NCBI RefSeq assembly: GCF_006542665.1
Contig: NZ_AP019735.1
Span: forward strand, 2,852,001-2,916,000
Length of the DNA: 64,000 nt
Direction of reading: 5' to 3'
Source: Alistipes communis
GTDB taxonomy: Bacteria > Bacteroidota > Bacteroidia > Bacteroidales > Rikenellaceae
Shown: positions 42,111 through 49,214 of the stretch, piece by piece
Layout of the letters: each line of letters opens with the position of its first letter
Position numbering within the stretch: the stretch's first letter is position 1
Made by a program: the position numbers and the translations under genes
Notes under the pieces: generated by a model
The model's database searches: none
What the model was told of the DNA's origin: nothing
Seen by the model: the letters and a program-made list of their open reading frames with translations, nothing else

Positions 42111-42252
42111 AATATAAACTATTTTCGTATAAAAAATAAATACACAGCGAATGCCCGACAACGGCATTCGAACGATGTGCAAAAGTCAGGCAAATCCTTG
42201 CTTTCCGACGATTTTTTCGTTTATAGATCTTTTCCACGAAAAACGACAAGCC
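42111..42252. other. Leader region of the fimbrial operon
   Basis: AT-rich just upstream of the major subunit. No TAnnTTTG box on the minus strand could be found within 150 nt of the ATG, so the operon promoter may be atypical, activator-dependent or further upstream (TAACTTTG at 42697-42704 is the nearest match). Confidence 0.4.
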
Positions 42253-42426
42253 ATGTACGGCTCCACGTCCTACCAGCATCGCGCCGATCCGAATGTTCCG
42301 GCGGAAGAGGTGGCGTCGACCGTCGCCGGCTTGACGAACGAGGGCGAGGTGTAACGCCGGAGCGTGTGCGAGGTCAGTGCGGAAACCATCCGCAAGGCCC
42401 ACGCCGTATGCATGCTGACGGATGCA
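42253..42426 (+). pseudogene. Decayed fragment of an aldo/keto reductase gene
   Basis: In one frame this encodes YQHRADPNVPAEEVASTVAG, an in-frame TAA (42352-42354), then VSAETIRKAHAV. These blocks match neighbouring conserved segments of aldo/keto reductases (YQHRVDPNVPIEEVAGTV, then GLSEVSAETIRRAHAV) in the right order and spacing. Both ends lose similarity and no start or catalytic Tyr/Lys part remains. It is a relic of about 55 codons between the fimbrial operon and a small ORF. Confidence 0.7.
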
Positions 42427-42705
42427 TGCATCGGCGGTTCCGTTCCCCCCCCCTCGAATATTTCCGTCGGAGACCGTAATATCCGTATACCCGAATCCAC
42501 CCGTAAATTTCCTCTCTGCCGAATACTTTCGCCCAATCCCTTCATTCTCCGCGGCAGACGACGGCCTTCGACGATTTTATACAATACAAAATTGCAATAG
42601 GGGACGCCGCCGACAAACAAAATTTCCTGCACCAAGATTTGGTATTTTGATTGACGCGCAATTTTTGTTTTGCGATTTTTGATATATATTTAAAATCAAA
42701 GTTAT
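42427..42705. other. Intergenic stretch between the pseudogene and the 95-aa gene
   Basis: No gene. It includes a run of eight C (start about 42447) and a strongly AT-rich final 60 nt that probably holds the promoter of the 42706 gene. CAAAGTTA at 42697-42704 would be a leftward -7 box. Confidence 0.4.
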
Positions 42706-42993
42706 ATGAAAGATAATTTAATCGCGAGACAGCTCAGGCGCCTCGGGCTCGCCTATGAAATCCAAAAGGTCGCCAACCCGATTCTGAAAAGAGGGGACAC
42801 CTCGCAGACAAGCATCTATTACAATGAAATATTGAAGAAATTCGCCGTCTGCGAAAATACGTTCCGCAGTCTGGTGAAACTCAAAGAGGCCGAAAACTTC
42901 CCGACGTTGCTCGCCGAGTATCGCAACCGTCAGAAAGCACGGTATCAGGCACGTCTGGAACACCAGCGCAAAAAACGGATAAAGCAGAAATAA
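42706..42993 (+). CDS. Small basic hypothetical protein (95 aa)
   Basis: A 95-residue, strongly basic protein (ends KARYQARLEHQRKKRIKQK). The middle segment SIYYNEILKKFAVCENTFRS has the spacing of a helix-turn-helix, followed by LVKLKEAENFPTLLAEYRNR, so a nucleic-acid-binding role is possible. I do not recognise a family. The start follows an AT-rich leader; codon use is AT-richer at the beginning than in the neighbours. Function unknown. Confidence 0.55.
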   Translation: MKDNLIARQLRRLGLAYEIQKVANPILKRGDTSQTSIYYNEILKKFAVCENTFRSLVKLKEAENFPTLLAEYRNRQKARYQARLEHQRKKRIKQK

Positions 42994-43275
42994 CGCTTCG
43001 CCGCCGCACGTAGGATCAGGGAACATGCTTCTCGAAAAAATATCTCTCCTATCCGGTGCCTCCATTTCGACATCGCTGGCGATGCCGGCAGGAAAATCGC
43101 AGCATGGAGAGGGTAGCCCCCTGACGCTGCCGCGAACGGCGAATGACACGACGAAAATCGGGATGCGTTTCCGGAGAAGCATTTCACGCAATGTCCCGAA
43201 ACGCAACTCGCGCATCCCGACGCTACGGACTTCACTCCGCCGGAACGTTTCTGCACGGAAACGCAGGTTCCGAAA
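42994..43275. other. Intergenic stretch, nothing recognised
   Basis: Read on both strands, no credible gene. It separates the 95-aa gene from the convergent MarR gene. Confidence 0.4.
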
Positions 43276-43311
43276 AGAAGAGAGGGTCGGAATTTCAATC
43301 CGACCCTCTCC
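43276..43311 (-). terminator. Terminator of the thioredoxin-MarR operon
   Basis: On the minus strand a 12-bp perfect stem (43299-43310 with 43280-43291) with a 7-nt loop is followed by TTCTTTTC. It lies just after the marR-type stop codon. Confidence 0.85.
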
Positions 43312-43317
43312 TTGCGT

Positions 43318-43674
43318 TTATTCCTCTGTCAGGAACCTCGCCAGCAGTTCCGGCAGCGCGACACGGCACGGTTGCAGCCTTTCGAGCTCCGCACGGCCCG
43401 CTTCGGTCAGCGAAAAGTACATCTGGCGTTTGTCCTCTTCGCCCAATTTTCGTATCACGAATCCCTTGCCCTCCACCGACCGGATCACCTTCGACGTATT
43501 CGAACAGGTCAGCCGGAGCATCTCCGCAATCTCGCCCGACGAGAGTTCCCCATGCCGTGCGAGGCAGCAGAGCAACACTCCCTCGTTCATCGACAGGCGA
43601 TATTCCCGCTCGAAACACTGTTCGAACTCGGCGATCGCGCGCGACACTTCGCGTATGCGGCAGAGCGTATTCAT
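43318..43674 (-). CDS. MarR-family winged-helix transcriptional regulator
   Basis: A 118-residue regulator. The helix-turn-helix is at about 35-60 (SSGEIAEMLRLTCSNTSKVI, recognition helix) and the wing is RSVEGKGFVIRKLGEEDKRQMYFSLTEAG, both canonical MarR features. It acts as a dimer that releases DNA on binding a small ligand or on oxidation of a Cys (Cys4, Cys26, Cys34 and Cys48 are present). It is 4 nt downstream of the secreted thioredoxin gene, so the regulator may control this operon, perhaps in redox stress (inference). Confidence 0.88.
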   Translation of the reverse strand: MNTLCRIREVSRAIAEFEQCFEREYRLSMNEGVLLCCLARHGELSSGEIAEMLRLTCSNTSKVIRSVEGKGFVIRKLGEEDKRQMYFSLTEAGRAELERLQPCRVALPELLARFLTEE

Positions 43675-43678
43675 CGGA

Positions 43679-44146
43679 CTATTTCAACAGATACTCCTCG
43701 ATCGCCTTTTTGAACGCATCCTTGGGCATCGCGCCCTGCAACATCTGCGGTTTGCCGCTCATCGGAATGAAGAGAATCGACGGGATGCTGCGGATGCCGA
43801 ATGCCGCCGCCAGGTCGGGCTCCTTCTCGGTATTGACCTTATAGACGACGATCTTGCCTTCGTACTCACCGGCAAGCTCTTCGAGAATCGGAGCCACCAT
43901 GCGGCAGGGGCCGCACCACGAAGCGTAGAAATCGACGATCGCGGGTTTGTCGCCCAGATACGTCAGCGACGACGACGCATTGGCGTCGGACAGATTGTAG
44001 ACTTTTTGCTGGAACTGATCCAGCGTTAATTCCTGTACCATAACTTTTTTCGATTTTGATTGTTCTCTCGGTTTCTCTGCATGCGCCGCACCCGCCATAA
44101 GGGTCAGTGCGGCCACCAAACTCATTGCTTTCAACATACTTTTCAT
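43679..44146 (-). CDS. Secreted thioredoxin
   Basis: A 155-residue protein with a cleavable signal peptide (LKAMSLVAALTLMAGAAHAE) and one thioredoxin domain: active site WCGPC at 77-81 (Cys78, Cys81), the cis-Pro in RSIPSILF and the VDFYASW strand. An extracytoplasmic TrxP-like protein, it reduces disulfides in the periplasm or helps cytochrome maturation. Such signal-bearing thioredoxins next to MarR genes are known in Bacteroides. The upstream promoter is strong (44264-44294), leading to a leader of about 115 nt. Confidence 0.88.
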   Translation of the reverse strand: MKSMLKAMSLVAALTLMAGAAHAEKPREQSKSKKVMVQELTLDQFQQKVYNLSDANASSSLTYLGDKPAIVDFYASWCGPCRMVAPILEELAGEYEGKIVVYKVNTEKEPDLAAAFGIRSIPSILFIPMSGKPQMLQGAMPKDAFKKAIEEYLLK

Positions 44147-44263
44147 TTTTTATCGATTCGCGGAGATCATCCTCTTTGCAGACGATCCCTGCCGATTCGT
44201 TGCAAAGAGAGTGCAAACTCGTACCTCTCGTTCTTGAAGGTGCATCTCTCCTCCTTTCCACTG

Positions 44264-44294
44264 CAAAGATACAACAATTTTCCAACAAAACAAA
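44264..44294 (-). promoter_or_regulatory. Promoter of the thioredoxin-MarR operon
   Basis: On the minus strand TTTG (44291-44294) and TATCTTTG (44264-44271), 19-nt spacer. It leaves about 115 nt of leader, in which no riboswitch was recognised. Confidence 0.7.
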
Positions 44295-44893
44295 TTTCCA
44301 ATGGAAAATATATGTAAAATAAACGATACTCTTCGCCGCATCGATACAACGTGGCAATTTTTCGTACCCGCTGCAATCGAGAAATCGAGCCGGATCGAAC
44401 CGGATGCGGGCGAATTTTCAGTCTCCGCCGGATAATATATTTCTATCCCAAATACCCCTTAATATATTTTAACGGACGCTCCGAAGACGACAGCGTCCAT
44501 CGGCGGCGGAACTCTACGAACTTCGGCGAGCGGCACTCCGCCGCGGAGTGGGGCTTGCCTGCCGGCATCGCACAACGCATCGAACCGCCGCCTCGAAACA
44601 TCGTCGGGATAGGAATGCAGAGAAGCATTCGGACAAGATGCCTTGCAGCACAACCGCCGTCCGGACTGCGACGGTTCGGCAAAACGAAGCCTCGCACCCG
44701 CAACAGAAATCCGGGCCCGCCTTCTCCCCCAAGGGGGGGGGCAGCACGTATCCCCGCAATACGGCCAGAACGAAAAGGCTGCTTCCAAACGAAAAATCGC
44801 AGTCTCCCCGTACAACGGGTCGGGGCTGCCCGACGATTTGCAGGCAGCCCCTCCGATACGGCTTTCCGGCCGCAACCTCACCGAAATCCGGCG
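44295..44893. other. Long intergenic region (about 600 nt) downstream of the dTDP-sugar operon
   Basis: No credible gene. It has an AT-rich part (44420-44475), a GC-rich part, a run of nine G preceded by five C (about 44726-44741) and a 9-bp hairpin (44822-44830 with 44843-44851) just after the rfbB stop, but with no T-run. It could be a decayed region. A search for related copies elsewhere in the genome would tell whether it is a repeat. Confidence 0.4.
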
Positions 44894-45952
44894 TCAACGG
44901 TTGCGGTACATCTCCTCATAGTATTTTTCGTACTCGCCGGAGGTGATGTTGTCCATCCACTCCTGGTTGTCGAGATACCAGCGTACCGTCTTCTCGATTC
45001 CCTCCTCGAATTGCAGCGAGGGTTCCCAGCCCAATTCATCCTTCAACTTGCGCGAGTCGATCGCATAGCGCAGATCGTGTCCCGCGCGGTCGGTCACGTA
45101 GGTAATCAAATGCTCCGACGCACCTTCCGAACGCCCCAGCAGCCGGTCGACCGTGCGGATCACCACGCGGATCAGGTCGATGTTGCGCCACTCGTTGAAC
45201 CCTCCGATATTATAGGTGTCGCCGACCTTTCCGCGATGGAAAATCGTATCGATGGCACGTGCGTGGTCGACCACGTAAAGCCAGTCGCGGACGTTTTCAC
45301 CCCTGCCGTAGACGGGTAGCGGCTTTCCGTGGCGGATATTGTTGATGAACAGCGGAATCAGTTTTTCGGGGAACTGGTAGGGCCCGTAGTTGTTGGAACA
45401 GTTCGTCACCAGCGTCGGCATTCCGTAGGTATCGTGGAACGCCCGCACGAAATGGTCGGACGAAGCTTTCGATGCCGAGTAGGGCGAATGCGGATCGTAT
45501 TTGGTCGTCTCCGTAAAGAGCGTGCCGTCGAACTGCAATGCGCCGTAAACCTCGTCGGTCGAGATATGGTAGAAGAGTTTCCCCGCCCAATCGCCGTCCC
45601 AGCAGACCCGGGCCGCCTGCAACAGCGAGAGCGTACCCATGACATTGGTGCGCGCGAAGGTAAAGGGATCCTTGATCGAACGGTCGACGTGCGACTCGGC
45701 GGCCAGATGGATCACGCCGTCGATCCGGTACTTGCGGAAAATGGCGAGCACCTGCTCGTAATCGCAGATGTCGCACCGCTCGAAACGGTAGTTCTCGGCC
45801 TGCTCGATGTCTTTCAGGTTGGCCAGATTCCCCGCATAAGTCAACTTGTCGAGATTGACGATGCGGTAGTCGGGGTATTTGGTGACGAAAAGCCGCACGA
45901 CATGGCTCCCGATAAAACCGGCGCCGCCCGTTATCAAAATGTTCCGTGACAT
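44894..45952 (-). CDS. rfbB: dTDP-glucose 4,6-dehydratase
   Basis: A 352-residue short-chain dehydrogenase-fold enzyme for the second step of dTDP-L-rhamnose synthesis. GxxGxxG is in LITGGAGFIGSHVV, the dehydratase HLAAESHVDRSI motif and the catalytic YSASKASSDHF (Tyr-x3-Lys) are complete, as is the STDEVYG region with the Asp/Glu acid/base pair. Full length. It is last in the operon, separated by 79 nt from glpQ. Confidence 0.97.
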   Translation of the reverse strand: MSRNILITGGAGFIGSHVVRLFVTKYPDYRIVNLDKLTYAGNLANLKDIEQAENYRFERCDICDYEQVLAIFRKYRIDGVIHLAAESHVDRSIKDPFTFARTNVMGTLSLLQAARVCWDGDWAGKLFYHISTDEVYGALQFDGTLFTETTKYDPHSPYSASKASSDHFVRAFHDTYGMPTLVTNCSNNYGPYQFPEKLIPLFINNIRHGKPLPVYGRGENVRDWLYVVDHARAIDTIFHRGKVGDTYNIGGFNEWRNIDLIRVVIRTVDRLLGRSEGASEHLITYVTDRAGHDLRYAIDSRKLKDELGWEPSLQFEEGIEKTVRWYLDNQEWMDNITSGEYEKYYEEMYRNR

Positions 45953-46031
45953 AAAAATCCTGTTTTGTACGAGTCCGCCCGAAGAGATTCCCCATCGGCG
46001 GGAAATCTCTCCGGGCGAAATAGCACTCCGT

Positions 46032-46829
46032 TTACTTGCCGATCAGCGCTTTCAGCTCGACGGGATTGTTCGTCGTGATGAAATCCACGCCCAAGTCGAG
46101 CATCGCCTGCATATCCTCCTCCTTGTTGACGGTCCAGACGTTGACCTTCAACCCGAGGTCGTGCGCCTGCTTCACCCATTCGGGGTGCTTTTTGATGACT
46201 TTCAGGCTGTAATCCAATCCGTTCATGCCGGCCTTCTTCAACTCGGCGGGCGACTTTTCTCCGTTGAGGTAGTAGACTACGGCCTTGCGGTCGGCCTTGC
46301 GTATCTGCTCGCAGATGTTCCAGCTGAACGAGATGTACTCCACGCGTTTTTCCAGCCCCAGCTCCTCGACCATTGCCATCGTCTTGGCCACGATCTCGTT
46401 TTCGCGTTCGGGCGTGGGATGTTTCTTGATCTCCAAAATCAGCTGCGTCGACGGATCGCTCTTTCCTGCAAGCAGATATTCGCGCAGCGTCGGCACCTTC
46501 TCGCCGTTGCCCAGCAGCGTATTGCGCACCTTGTCGAAGGTCGATTCCTGGATGACGAGATCCTTCACCACGGGATGCTTCGAACCGTGTACCACCACGA
46601 TCGAATCGTCGGCCGTAAAGTTGATGTCGAACTCACTGCCGTAGATACCGAAATTCATGGCGTTGTCGATCGCCTTGATCGAGTTTTCGAACGCCCCCGG
46701 CGTATTCCAGTATCCGCGGTGCGCGATCACGATGTTCTTGGCCGTGCGGGGCGCAGGTTTGTACTTCTTGGCTTCGGCATTGCCGCCTGCCAGCAACAGC
46801 ATCAGCAGGCTCATCATCATTACTTTCAT
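46032..46829 (-). CDS. Secreted glycerophosphodiester phosphodiesterase
   Basis: A 265-residue protein with a short signal peptide (MMSLLMLLLAGGNAEA). The GDPD TIM-barrel motifs are complete: HRG at 37-39, ENS at 48-50, the metal-binding Glu66 and Asp68 in SEFDIN and the catalytic His81 (VVVHGSK); VNVWTVNKEED and DFITTNNP close the barrel. It hydrolyses glycerophosphodiesters to glycerol-3-phosphate and an alcohol. It lies 3 nt after rfbD, inside the dTDP-sugar operon, which is unusual. A GlpT-type transporter gene is about 5 kb away on the other strand, so product uptake is possible. Confidence 0.9.
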   Translation of the reverse strand: MKVMMMSLLMLLLAGGNAEAKKYKPAPRTAKNIVIAHRGYWNTPGAFENSIKAIDNAMNFGIYGSEFDINFTADDSIVVVHGSKHPVVKDLVIQESTFDKVRNTLLGNGEKVPTLREYLLAGKSDPSTQLILEIKKHPTPERENEIVAKTMAMVEELGLEKRVEYISFSWNICEQIRKADRKAVVYYLNGEKSPAELKKAGMNGLDYSLKVIKKHPEWVKQAHDLGLKVNVWTVNKEEDMQAMLDLGVDFITTNNPVELKALIGK

Positions 46830-46832
46830 GAT

Positions 46833-47699
46833 CTATAAGTTTTTAAGGTTTTTCATACATACTTTGAGCGACTCCATCCAATGGGGTATCCCCACCCCGA
46901 ACGTCGTCTTGATCTTGCTCTTGTCAAGCACCGAATAGGCCGGGCGCTCGACTTTCGACGGATATTCCGACGAGTGGCAGGGTTCGATCGTGCATTGCGT
47001 GTGGCCCGCCTCGGCGGCAATGGCGTGGGCGAAGTCGTACCACGAGCAGACCCCCTCGTTCGAAAAGTGGTAGACGCCTTCGCGGCCGGCATAGGCCCCG
47101 CTCTCGACGATGTCGAAGATCGTCCGCGCCAGATCGCCGGCATAGGTCGGCGTCCCCGTCTGATCGAACACCACCGTCAGACGGTCGCGTTCGGCCGTAA
47201 GGCGCAGCATCGTTTTGAGAAAGTTGTGCCCGAACTCCGAATAAAGCCATGCTGTTCTGATAATAAGCGATTTGCATCCGCTGTGTTCGACCTCCGCTTC
47301 ACCCGCCAGCTTCGTCCGGCCGTAAACGCCGAGCGGGTGCGTTTCGCACATCTCGTTGTAGGGCCGGTTGGCGTCGCCCGAAAAGACGTAGTCGGTCGAA
47401 ACGTGGATCAGCGTGGCGTCCGCAGCCGCAGCCGCACGTGCCAGATTACCCACCGCCAGCCGGTTGATCCGATCGGCTGTCGCCTCGTCCTCCTCGGCCC
47501 GATCGACGTTGGTGTAGGCGGCGCAGTTGACGATCACGTCGATCCGCCCGTCGCACACCGCCCGCCGGACGGCTTCCTCGTCGGTAATATCCAGCTCCGC
47601 CACGTCCGTAAAACGATATTCGTTCCGCGACGTCGCTCCCAACAGCCGCATGGCGCTCCCCAACTGTCCGTTGGCACCCGTTACGAGAATCCTACGCAT
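46833..47699 (-). CDS. rfbD: dTDP-4-dehydrorhamnose reductase
   Basis: A 288-residue enzyme for the last step of dTDP-L-rhamnose synthesis. NAD(P)H loop VTGANGQLGSAM, the STDYVFSG segment and the catalytic YGRTKLAGE (Tyr-x3-Lys) are all in place, as are the DQTGTPTYAGDLA residues of the substrate pocket. The start overlaps the end of rfbC by 8 nt. Normal length. Confidence 0.97.
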   Translation of the reverse strand: MRRILVTGANGQLGSAMRLLGATSRNEYRFTDVAELDITDEEAVRRAVCDGRIDVIVNCAAYTNVDRAEEDEATADRINRLAVGNLARAAAAADATLIHVSTDYVFSGDANRPYNEMCETHPLGVYGRTKLAGEAEVEHSGCKSLIIRTAWLYSEFGHNFLKTMLRLTAERDRLTVVFDQTGTPTYAGDLARTIFDIVESGAYAGREGVYHFSNEGVCSWYDFAHAIAAEAGHTQCTIEPCHSSEYPSKVERPAYSVLDKSKIKTTFGVGIPHWMESLKVCMKNLKNL

Positions 47700-48264
47700 A
47701 ATAGTCCGTATTATAATCGAACAACTCCTTGCACTCGGCCAGCGTCGGGTGACAGCTGTCCTTCGGCGAGAGGATCACCTCCTCGGGGCGCAGCCGCCAG
47801 TCGATCCCGATCGCGGGGTCGTTCCAGGCGATCGCCCCCTCGCTTTCGGGAGCATAGAGGTTGTCGCATTTATATTGGAATACCGCCTCATCGCTCAGCA
47901 CCGAAAAACCGTGGGCGAACCCGCGCGGAACGAAGAACTGACGTTTGTTCTCTGCCGTCAGCTCCACGGCGACATGACGGCCGAAGGTGGGCGAGCCGCG
48001 GCGGATGTCGACCGCCACGTCCAGCACCTTACCCTTCACCACGCGCACCAGTTTCGACTGAGCGGCGCGGCCGCACTGGAAGTGCAGCCCCCGCAACACG
48101 CCGAATTTCGATTTCGATTCGTTGTCCTGTACGAAACGCACGGGACGCACGGCGGCGTCGAAACGCGTCTGATTGTAACTTTCGAAAAAGTAACCCCGAT
48201 CGTCACCGAATACGTCCGGCTCGATAATCACCACTCCTTCGATCTCTGTTTGAATGATTTTCAC
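47692..48264 (-). CDS. rfbC: dTDP-4-dehydrorhamnose 3,5-epimerase
   Basis: A 190-residue cupin-fold epimerase. Conserved regions: RGYFFESYNQTRFDA, LRGLHFQCGRAAQSKLVRV with the catalytic His, and FVPRGFAHGFSVLSDEAVFQYKCDN with the Tyr/Asp pair; DWRLRPEEVILSPKD closes the fold. Overlaps rfbD by 8 nt; rfbA lies 44 nt upstream. Normal length. Confidence 0.97.
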   Translation of the reverse strand: MKIIQTEIEGVVIIEPDVFGDDRGYFFESYNQTRFDAAVRPVRFVQDNESKSKFGVLRGLHFQCGRAAQSKLVRVVKGKVLDVAVDIRRGSPTFGRHVAVELTAENKRQFFVPRGFAHGFSVLSDEAVFQYKCDNLYAPESEGAIAWNDPAIGIDWRLRPEEVILSPKDSCHPTLAECKELFDYNTDYYA

Positions 48265-48308
48265 GTTCTATCTAAACTGACGATACGGCCGCAAGGGCCG
48301 CATCCGGT

Positions 48309-49190
48309 TCAACGGTCTATCTGTTCCAGCTGTTTCAGAAGATACTGCCCGTAGGGGTTTTTCGCCATGGGCTGCGCCAGCTCGCGCACCTTTTCGGCCG
48401 TGATCCACCCCTGGCGGAAGGCGATATCTTCCAGGCAGGCGATCTTCAATCCCTGCCGCTTCTCGATGACCTCCACAAAGATCGACGCCTCGGCCAGCGA
48501 GTCGTGCGTCCCCGTATCGAGCCATGCGAAGCCCTGCGAAAGCGTCTGCACTTTCAACTCGCCGGCTTGCAGGAACTCCTGGTTAACGGTAGTGATTTCC
48601 AACTCACCGCGCGCCGACGGCTTGATCCGCTTGGCGACGTCGACCACCTTGTTCGGATAGAAATAGAGCCCCACGACAGCATAGTTCGATTTCGGCTCCT
48701 TGGGCTTCTCCTCGATCGACAGGCAATTGCCCTCCCTGTCGAATTCGGCCACGCCGTAACGCTCGGGGTCTTTCACCCAATATCCGAACACCGTAGCCTT
48801 CCCCCCTTCGGCGGTGCGGACAGCCTCGCGGAGCATTTCGGAGAAGCCCGCGCCGTAGAAGATATTGTCTCCCAGCACCAGACAGGCCGTATCGTCGCCG
48901 ATGAATCGTTCACCGATCAGGAACGCCTGCGCCAGCCCGTCGGGCGAGGGTTGTTCGGCATATTCCAAACGGATGCCGTAGTCCGAACCGTCGCCCAGCA
49001 ACCGCCGGAATCCCGGCAGATCCTGCGGGGTGGAGATCACCAGAATATCCCTGATTCCGGCCAGCATCAGCACCGAAATAGGGTAGTAGACCATCGGTTT
49101 GTCGTAGATCGGCAGCAGTTGTTTGCTGACTCCTTTGGTAATGGGATACAATCGGGTGCCCGATCCTCCCGCCAATACGATTCCTTTCAT
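48309..49190 (-). CDS. rfbA: Glucose-1-phosphate thymidylyltransferase
   Basis: A 293-residue nucleotidyltransferase that makes dTDP-glucose. It has the LAGGSGTRLYPITKGVSKQL loop, YYPISVLMLAGIRDIL, QPSPDGLAQAF, GDNIFYG (metal-binding Asp) and AWLDTGTHDSL. Length is that of RmlA. It is the second gene of the operon, 24 nt after the dehydratase gene. Confidence 0.97.
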   Translation of the reverse strand: MKGIVLAGGSGTRLYPITKGVSKQLLPIYDKPMVYYPISVLMLAGIRDILVISTPQDLPGFRRLLGDGSDYGIRLEYAEQPSPDGLAQAFLIGERFIGDDTACLVLGDNIFYGAGFSEMLREAVRTAEGGKATVFGYWVKDPERYGVAEFDREGNCLSIEEKPKEPKSNYAVVGLYFYPNKVVDVAKRIKPSARGELEITTVNQEFLQAGELKVQTLSQGFAWLDTGTHDSLAEASIFVEVIEKRQGLKIACLEDIAFRQGWITAEKVRELAQPMAKNPYGQYLLKQLEQIDR

Positions 49191-49214
49191 TCAGGTATGG
49201 GTTTTACGTCTCTG

